DNA from: Acidobacteriota bacterium
Lineage (GTDB): Bacteria > Acidobacteriota > Terriglobia > Acidiferrales > UBA7541
Assembly (NCBI GenBank): GCA_021788095.1
Contig: JAJYLB010000009.1
Span: 1 to 64,000 of the forward strand
Reading direction: 5' to 3'
Length of the DNA: 64,000 nt
The position numbers and the translations under genes were made by a program. Positions 58,537 through 64,000 of the stretch are shown piece by piece. Under the pieces are notes generated by a model. That model did no database searches and was not told the DNA's origin. It saw only the letters and a list, made by a program, of their open reading frames with translations. How positions within the stretch are numbered: the first letter of the stretch is position 1; the number at the start of each line of letters is the position of its first letter.

Positions 58537-59000
58537 CACCGACCTCCAAGGCAGGGTTTCCGGCAAGAGGCTGCAATACCCGTGCCCAGCGAATCCTACC
58601 ACTCCAACCCAAGGTGTGGAGCAGGGAGTTCGGGCGCGAATCCCATTGCGTCTTCGGACGTCCTTCGGCCCACTTCTTCATGCCTACCCACAGGTAGGGA
58701 ATTGACAGCCACTGCACAATCGCGCCCCGTACGCAGGCTTGAAACGCTTCCTGCGACTTTGCGGTCTCCCGGCCTGGTCTGTCTTTGCGGCCCGTTTGGA
58801 TTCGCACCACCCCTCGGGCGAACGCTTTTAGCCGGTCGGGCCAGGGGGTCGGTTCAGGACGGCCAAACTAGCTGCTCGTTGCGTCTCGCCGCATTTTTTC
58901 CTCGGCATCGAGGGCATTCGCTCCGAGGCTGCCACTTCAAGTGAGCGTTCTGTGACGATCGGTTGCTTCCTTCCCCGTGCTGTTGCTCTGGTTTCAGAGA
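58537..59000. other. boundary between exoprotein gene and phage module
   Basis: About 460 bases with no supported gene on either strand. It is the most likely left edge of the phage-derived block, but I could not find a direct repeat, integrase or tRNA fragment to fix an attachment site. Confidence 0.45.
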
Positions 59001-59948
59001 TTATCCCCGCATAGTGTAATAGTTTGCCCCATCCGTGGAGACGTAGGCGCCTTGGTATGGCCCAAACGCGAGACTGGTTTGGCCGTCGATTGGCGGGGCT
59101 CCACTGGTGCCAGCCGCGTAAGCTGAGGTTAGGGTCAACGTTCCAGTTCCCACGTTTGCTACGAGGACCTTCCACGTGCTGGATGGAGGCACCGGTGGCA
59201 GGGTGAAAGTGATGGCAGATGCGGAATTTGCAACGATCAAGTAGCCGTCGTCGGTTTCCGCGATGTAGTAGTCTGCGATCTTGACGACCGCGCCGCCGAG
59301 AGGCTGGGGAATGCCTCCTGCTTCGAATGGGGTCGGACTGTCAGCCGTGCCGGCATATGTGTAGGGGCTGTAGTCGGAACAAGGGTACTTCGCGCGCGTC
59401 CGGAAATAGAAACTGCCGCTGCCAAGACTGAGCGCAAGGCCGAGCGTGTTCCCGACGGGGTAGACGGTGGTCGTGGCAGCGGTGAATCCGGAATCTGTGG
59501 ATACTTCGAGAAAATACTGAATTCCAGGTGCCGCGCCCGCGCTGGCTCCGATCCGAATATTGAACACGCCGCTCTGACCGCTGACGAACAGCGACGCTGG
59601 CGGTTTCGGCGCGCTGAGCGCCCGGCTTGCGACTGTTTGGGCAGAGGGCGCTGCGTCGACGCCCACCTGCTTCTGGAGGGCGTTGAACGCCCCCGTGAGG
59701 CTGTTTAGCCAGTCGTAGAGCACCGGTTCGTCAATGGCGAGGTATCCGAGATTTGCTGTGCTCAGCACCTTCCCTGCCTCCTGCGCGCCGATTTCTAGGA
59801 TAGCGCCCGGCCGCAGAAGCCTGTCCTGGTCGACTTCGTCGTGAGGTTCGCCCACGAATTTGCCGGCGCGTGACGCACGAGATAGAGCCTCCGCGTCAAA
59901 GCTTCCCTGGGACCGCTGCGCCAAGGGTAATTCGATTGAAAGGTCCAA
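59001..59948 (-). CDS. phage-module structural protein, unknown
   Basis: A 315-residue protein without signal peptide. The N-terminal third is helical (LYDWLNSLTGAFNALQKQVG). The rest is Gly/Thr/Ser-rich beta structure (VFNIRIGASAGAAPGIQYFL; GTGTLTLTSAYAAGT), similar to tail-fibre-like or baseplate-like phage proteins. The only available start upstream is TTG at 59948, overlapping the next gene by 53 bases. It is the last gene of the leftward block. Function is not recognised. Confidence 0.55.
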   Translation of the reverse strand: MDLSIELPLAQRSQGSFDAEALSRASRAGKFVGEPHDEVDQDRLLRPGAILEIGAQEAGKVLSTANLGYLAIDEPVLYDWLNSLTGAFNALQKQVGVDAAPSAQTVASRALSAPKPPASLFVSGQSGVFNIRIGASAGAAPGIQYFLEVSTDSGFTAATTTVYPVGNTLGLALSLGSGSFYFRTRAKYPCSDYSPYTYAGTADSPTPFEAGGIPQPLGGAVVKIADYYIAETDDGYLIVANSASAITFTLPPVPPSSTWKVLVANVGTGTLTLTSAYAAGTSGAPPIDGQTSLAFGPYQGAYVSTDGANYYTMRG

Positions 59949-60252
59949 AATACTGGTCTGCCCCTGTCGTCTCCACGCCGGCCTGGACGGGTGGCCCAGT
60001 CAGAACAGGTTCCGGCCCGCCGCTTCGCACGGGAGGGTAGCCGAACCGCAGCGGACGCTTCCCGTTGCCGGGTCCCGGAAGTTGGAATAACCGCGAGCCC
60101 GACTGCGGAGCAGCCGCAGTTACCGGGGCGCCCGGAACGACAGGCGCCGCTGGGTAGCTGCCCGCCGGGGTGCCGTAGCGCGGCGTTCCGTAGCCCGAAG
60201 GAGGCGGAAAGGTGTCCGAAAATAGCGCGAGTGGTCCGAAAAGTGGTGGCAT
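59896..60252 (-). CDS. Pro/Gly-rich phage-module protein
   Basis: A 118-residue protein dominated by Pro, Gly and Ala (PPPSGYGTPRYGTPAGSYPA). It has no recognisable domain, signal or membrane segment. It lies between the small membrane protein and the beta-rich structural protein in the leftward phage-like block. The open frame and its place in a tight gene series support it being real, but its composition gives no function. Confidence 0.45.
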   Translation of the reverse strand: MPPLFGPLALFSDTFPPPSGYGTPRYGTPAGSYPAAPVVPGAPVTAAAPQSGSRLFQLPGPGNGKRPLRFGYPPVRSGGPEPVLTGPPVQAGVETTGADQYFGPFNRITLGAAVPGKL

Positions 60253-60274
60253 GCTTACCTCCGTGTCACGCGCC

Positions 60275-60625
60275 TCAGTGCTTGAGCTTGTCGAACAGGT
60301 CGTTAAATCGCTGCGTGAGCACGGCGATCGCCTGCTGGTTCGACCAGTTCGCTGCGGTCAAGTCCCTGATCTCCTGCTCTTCGGCTTCTTGCGATTTGAT
60401 TAACTGCTGGATCTGCGCAGTGAGGTCGGCCTGGCTGCTCGCCCGCGTTTCGAGACCCGAGGCCCAGGCGCCGCATAGGGCCACAACGACGCCTGCCAGG
60501 AAGAGCGCCGCTCGTCTCCAGATGTCGTTCCTTCCGCTGCCGTGATCGGTCCGCATCGACGGCATCTTCCAACCCCAGCCGCTGCCCATCCGCGACCCCT
60601 CTTCCCACTTCGCCTCGGTTCCCAT
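60275..60625 (-). CDS. small bitopic membrane protein with coiled coil (holin/spanin-like)
   Basis: A 116-residue protein. A basic N-terminus (DIWRRAALFLA) precedes one membrane helix (LFLAGVVVALCGAWASGL) and a periplasmic or cytoplasmic coiled coil (LTAQIQQLIKSQEAEEQEIR; QAIAVLTQRFNDLFDKLKH). Its position next to the lytic transglycosylase suggests a lysis accessory such as a holin partner or i-spanin, but no family signature is visible. Alternative starts exist at several Met codons. Confidence 0.6.
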   Translation of the reverse strand: MGTEAKWEEGSRMGSGWGWKMPSMRTDHGSGRNDIWRRAALFLAGVVVALCGAWASGLETRASSQADLTAQIQQLIKSQEAEEQEIRDLTAANWSNQQAIAVLTQRFNDLFDKLKH

Positions 60626-60644
60626 GCGCCGCCCTTTCCCGTTC

Positions 60645-60766
60645 CTAGAGGCTATTGCAAAACCACCGATTTGGGGGTCGGAGCTTCAGCTCCGACAAAA
60701 AGTGGCCACAATGAAGGGGCTTCAGCCCCTGAAGCATGTGCCGGGAGATTTTGCAATAGCTTCTAG
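60645..60766. repeat. family A element in the phage module
   Basis: A 122-base element whose ends CTAGAGGCTATTGCAAAA and (reversed) CTAGAAGCTATTGCAAAA differ at one of 18 positions. Read leftward it carries AGGGGCTGAAGCCCC then CGGAGCTGAAGCTCCG, the same order as in 14675-14798. Its right-hand CTAG supplies the TAG stop of the lytic transglycosylase gene. Confidence 0.85.
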
Positions 60767-61209
60767 CTGGTTTTGTACTTGGCCATGCGCGCCATCACCT
60801 CGTCGGGGTAGCTGGCGTTGCCGCCGCCATTCCAAAGCAAGAGCGCCGTCTTTGCGTCGCCACCGGCCGCGACGACCTTGCTCTTCAAGTGCAAGCAGCC
60901 CCATTCGAGTCCCACCGCCGGATCGCAGAGAGCAGCCAGATTTCCCGCGTACCCGTGCTCGCGCGCGCACTCGCCCATGATTTGCATCAGTCCCCATGAA
61001 AACGATCGCGCAACTCCCTCGGTGATGTCGTCGAGCTTCCCGGCGGTCACCAGCCGCTCGACGTAGCGGGTGAAGAAGCCCGGCTCGTAACGTATCGCCC
61101 AGGGATTCCACCCACTTTCCTGCTCGACGACAGCGCAGACTACCGCCGGGTCGAGCCCGTGGGCCATCGCAGCAAGCCGCGCCTGCACTTGCATTTCGGC
61201 CGCGGTCAT
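60763..61209 (-). CDS. phage-type lytic transglycosylase / endolysin
   Basis: A 148-residue protein with an SLT fold. CAVVEQESGWNPWAIRYEPG holds the catalytic Glu (E in VEQESGW). SWGLMQIMGECAREHGYAG and KTALLLWNGGG are the usual downstream SLT motifs. It has no signal peptide, so it would need a holin or a secretion route. It would cleave the glycan backbone of murein. ATG at 61209 is chosen; the open frame runs to 61407 but the extra sequence is antisense-like. The coding end is a TAG inside a family A repeat, so the C-terminus may differ from relatives. Confidence 0.8.
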   Translation of the reverse strand: MTAAEMQVQARLAAMAHGLDPAVVCAVVEQESGWNPWAIRYEPGFFTRYVERLVTAGKLDDITEGVARSFSWGLMQIMGECAREHGYAGNLAALCDPAVGLEWGCLHLKSKVVAAGGDAKTALLLWNGGGNASYPDEVMARMAKYKTS

Positions 61210-61394
61210 CGAGGGCTCCCCACCGCCTGCGCAGCCAGCTTCTTCAGTAGCCTCCGGTGCTTTCGCAGGCGCCTGCGCGCCGCAGCCAGACCCGTGGCCG
61301 CAAGGTCTATGCCGTCCCGCAGTCCGGCGACGTAAAACGTCGTCCGGGCTAGCTCCTTTTCCGCGATGGCCTTTAGGTCTCTCTTCTCCGCCAT
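61206..61394 (-). CDS. small basic helical phage-module protein
   Basis: A 62-residue, very basic, helical protein (LAAARRRLRKHRRLLKKLAA). It overlaps the lytic transglycosylase start by 4 bases and ends the structural protein gene region by a 1-base overlap. The tight packing supports it being real. It could be a lysis or head-completion accessory; no family is recognised. Confidence 0.6.
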   Translation of the reverse strand: MAEKRDLKAIAEKELARTTFYVAGLRDGIDLAATGLAAARRRLRKHRRLLKKLAAQAVGSPR

Positions 61395-64000
61395 TAATTG
61401 CTCCCAAACGGCGCCCAGGGATCGAGTTTCAGATAGACCTCGATCCGCTGCGACAGGCTGAACCAGTCGCCGGGACTCGCGGTTTTGTCGATCCCGAACC
61501 GCAGCGCCAACATCTCGCCCGAGAGATTGATCGGCAGTTCGAGATTGCCGCCCAGCGCCGGGCTCGAAAGCGCGAGCGTGCCAAGCAGCGGCATCACTGC
61601 GCCGCCGCTCGAGCTGCCGTTTGCCCCGTCGTTCCCAAAGGTGAATTCGGTCGCGCTGGGCGCGGCGAGCAACGTCATCTGCCCGTTGTAGCTCGGGTCG
61701 GCCACGCCCTGAACGTCCACTAGCTGGCCTTTGTAAAGTCCGTGCGGCGTCGCGGTGGTCACCGTGACGAGGTTCGCGGTCCGCGAAATGGCCGCGATCG
61801 CCAGCGCGCGGTTCGCCACACGGAATCCCGCGACCACCAGCGTGCCCCGCCCCTCCCCATTGATTCGCAAGTAGCCGAAGAGCTTCCGGCCGACTGGCGG
61901 CAAACCGAGGTCGGACCCGTTCGCGAAATAGGTTGCGTAGTAGGCGGGAATCACCTTGCCGTTGTCGCTGTAGGTCCCCTCTGCGAGCAGATTGATGTCG
62001 CCGCTCGCGTCATTCGACCCGAGGAAGATCGGGAGCGTTCCGTCCGGTCGCACCACCGCCGCAGCGCAGTTGGCGGCAATCGTCCACGGTGCCCAGCCGC
62101 GCGCCAGCGGGGCGTCTTTGAACTTGCGGAAGATCGTCACATCCGTCAGGCTCTCCGAGCCGTAGGGGTAGTACATCGCTAGGGTCCAGTTCGGCATCGT
62201 CGCCGCACCGAATGGCGCGCCCACCAGCAGCCGCTTCTTGTCTTCCTGGAGCACCGCCCAGATCGTGTGTCCCGCCGACCAATTCACCTGGTCCCACGCC
62301 GGCCCCTTGCCCGTCGCCAAGTTGCGCTGGTCGGTGTGGATTTCCTGGGAAATCTTCTGCGGCGGCGACCCATCGAAGACGTAGATCCCATTCTCGCCGG
62401 CAATCACGGCGGCTTGGTCTCCCATCGCCACGCCATGCACCGACGGCGTCCCCACGCGATTCGAGATCTGCTCGATCGACCACAGCGCCGGCTCGTTCAC
62501 TCCATCGTCGGTCGTGACGTAAAGCGAGCGTTCCTTCACGATGTAGAGGTTGTTGCGCAGGACGAAGGCATTCGTGATTCGCTGGCCGTCGTTCGAGCTG
62601 ACGAGCATCAGGCCGTTCACTCCGTCATAGCTCTCGGGATCGTTCACCCGGCTCGCCCGCATCACCGATCCCGCCAACTCCCCGAGCGCCGTCTCGTAAA
62701 TTTTGATGTTATCCACAAGGAAGTAGCCGCCACCCGTTGGCGTGCCATCGGCGTAGACTTGGAGAACCAGGTCGGTGGGAATCAGGCTGAGGTCTGCGGC
62801 TCCAACGATGTCCGCCACGAACTCGGTGTAGGCCGCGCCAGCCGCGAGCGAAGCCGCCGGCACGGCAAGGCCGGCGCTCAAATAGCCAAGGGATGCCGAC
62901 GCCAGATTGACGTGCAGCGTCCCCTGCGTGAGCCCAGAGCCGGCCACCCGCGCGCGCACCCGGTAGGCCGTGCTGGGCGAAATCAGAGCGACGCCGTTGT
63001 AGTCCTGATAGGCGGCCTGCACGATCTTCCCGACTACCGTCGTTGCGCCATCGCCAGTGATGCGGTACGCATCGCCCCAGACCACGTTCACCTGTTCCTC
63101 GCTGCCGCCGACGGGGTAGGTGTAGCCGGGCGCGTTTACGGCGGCCCATCCCTGCGGCGTGTTGGTTCCCCCAAAGCCGCCGTCGAACGTGAGATTGAGC
63201 CACACGCCGTTCTTTCCCGCGAACTGCCCCGTGCGCTCGCCCCACCAGAACAGCCGGTCGCTGTAGGCGATCGCTCCTGCCTGCTCTGGCAGTTCGATAA
63301 GATCGAACAGGTAGCCGCAAGGGGTTCCCGCAAGCAGTTGATCGTCGGAGAAGTCGAGCGTCGCGCTGGTCGTGGAATTGTCGGGGATATACATCGAAGT
63401 GGCGGACATGAACGGTCCTGGGGCCGCCGCCTGGCTGCCCGTAGGGGCCAGCGTGTAAAAGCTCGGGGCGCCAGACTGGCCGGCGGGCGTGAACATCAAG
63501 ACGCGCGCCACGACGTTCGCCGGGCCCGTCGGAATCCCCGTAAGATAAACCACGCTGCCATCCGCCGCCGTGAAAGTCACCGGCGGGCTTGGTCGCGTCC
63601 AATAGCCCTGCCGAGTGACGAAACTCACGGCGACCTGGTGCGTGCCGCCAGAGACGCTGCCTGCCGTCCCGCCGCCGCCTCCGCCGCTCGGGGTCACCGT
63701 TGCCCCGGCGGTATTGCCCGACTCATTTATGCCCGTCTGGGCGTAGGCGAATTCGCTTGGCGTTGGCGTCGACGTCACGGTGAAGGTGCCGTTAAAGCTG
63801 TCGGTCGAGCCGCTGACGCCGGCAACCGTCACCTGCTCCCCAACCGTGAGGCCGGTCACGACTTCGGCTGCCGCCGTGACGACGTTGCTGTTTCGCTGGA
63901 TGCTCGACAGGCCGAAGGAGCCGGGGCCGGCCGCAGCCGGCGTCGCCGTCGCCGCCGCGGTGTTTCCCGACTCGTTGACTCCAGTCTGGTCGTAGAAGAT
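61394..64000 (-). CDS. large phage structural protein, incomplete at window edge
   Basis: The frame is open from 64000 to 61394, so at least 868 residues, and the true start is outside the window. Near the N-terminal side are tandem Ig-like/beta units (NSNVVTAAAEVVTGLTVGEQ and TFTVTSTPTPSEFAYAQTG). A related unit recurs at the C-terminus (TANLVTVTTATPHGLYKGQ). The middle has propeller-like strands (GVAMGDQAAVIAGENGIYVF and FIVKERS-type repeats). It looks like a phage tail/neck or stabilisation protein. Gene order (structural, small protein, lysin, membrane protein) supports a late phage module. Confidence 0.65.
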   Translation of the reverse strand: MFYDQTGVNESGNTAAATATPAAAGPGSFGLSSIQRNSNVVTAAAEVVTGLTVGEQVTVAGVSGSTDSFNGTFTVTSTPTPSEFAYAQTGINESGNTAGATVTPSGGGGGGTAGSVSGGTHQVAVSFVTRQGYWTRPSPPVTFTAADGSVVYLTGIPTGPANVVARVLMFTPAGQSGAPSFYTLAPTGSQAAAPGPFMSATSMYIPDNSTTSATLDFSDDQLLAGTPCGYLFDLIELPEQAGAIAYSDRLFWWGERTGQFAGKNGVWLNLTFDGGFGGTNTPQGWAAVNAPGYTYPVGGSEEQVNVVWGDAYRITGDGATTVVGKIVQAAYQDYNGVALISPSTAYRVRARVAGSGLTQGTLHVNLASASLGYLSAGLAVPAASLAAGAAYTEFVADIVGAADLSLIPTDLVLQVYADGTPTGGGYFLVDNIKIYETALGELAGSVMRASRVNDPESYDGVNGLMLVSSNDGQRITNAFVLRNNLYIVKERSLYVTTDDGVNEPALWSIEQISNRVGTPSVHGVAMGDQAAVIAGENGIYVFDGSPPQKISQEIHTDQRNLATGKGPAWDQVNWSAGHTIWAVLQEDKKRLLVGAPFGAATMPNWTLAMYYPYGSESLTDVTIFRKFKDAPLARGWAPWTIAANCAAAVVRPDGTLPIFLGSNDASGDINLLAEGTYSDNGKVIPAYYATYFANGSDLGLPPVGRKLFGYLRINGEGRGTLVVAGFRVANRALAIAAISRTANLVTVTTATPHGLYKGQLVDVQGVADPSYNGQMTLLAAPSATEFTFGNDGANGSSSGGAVMPLLGTLALSSPALGGNLELPINLSGEMLALRFGIDKTASPGDWFSLSQRIEVYLKLDPWAPFGSN

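Overview
The window is GC-rich and mostly coding, with 4-nt and 8-nt start/stop overlaps and many short hairpin repeats. The gene set suggests a Gram-negative soil or sediment bacterium, most likely an acidobacterium. The pointers are a DUF2934-Hsp20 fusion, a BlaI/M56 pair, NtrBC-type regulation, heptose and sulfoquinovose enzymes, a BNR-propeller exoprotein and scattered GCTGAAGC hairpins. This taxonomic call is inference; there is no rRNA. The only RNA gene recognised is tRNA-Arg(CCT).

Left part (1-24 kb): a Trm112-like zinc ribbon overlaps a GT9 glycosyltransferase, followed by aquaporin, the DUF2934-Hsp20 protein and a lipoprotein cytochrome c. A BlaI repressor and M56 sensor protease follow, with a promoter/operator readable to the base. 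A leftward four-gene envelope operon (ABC permease, GT39, YdjC-type deacetylase, polyprenyl-phosphate GT2) has the same enzyme set as the Francisella FlmF2-NaxD-FlmK lipid A amino-sugar pathway. Next come an M48 protease, a trans-sulfuration enzyme, a GT21-like glycosyltransferase divergent from UDP-sulfoquinovose synthase, a B12-type radical SAM protein, CutA, an FtsB-like protein, an acyltransferase-like membrane protein and a CPBP protease.

Middle (24-46.5 kb): a scar of broken genes lies between two copies of the CPBP gene 3' end (24037-26438). After it come a possible b-type cytochrome followed by YceI, a trehalose-6-phosphate synthase fused to a membrane sensor, ThiG, an acyl-CoA synthetase, urocanase and a phosphoesterase. 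A three-gene unit then encodes glutamate dehydrogenase and two paralogous PEP-synthase-like ATP-grasp proteins, one with a C-terminal nucleotidyltransferase. An NtrB/NtrC-like pair lies directly upstream.

Right part (46.5-64 kb): tRNA-Arg, a GYD protein, a sugar-nucleotide epimerase/GmhA/HldA heptose cluster, a histidine kinase-Hpt plus REC-GGDEF pair, a GT87-like gene frameshifted at an eight-G run with a decayed second copy, a large BNR-propeller exoprotein, and a leftward phage structural/lysis module running off the right edge.

The most unusual pattern is two families of short inverted-repeat elements (about 120-170 bp). Their (C)TAG termini coincide with the TAG stop codon of the gene in front of them in four separate cases, and one copy carries a textbook intrinsic terminator. 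They look like mobile stop-plus-terminator cassettes.
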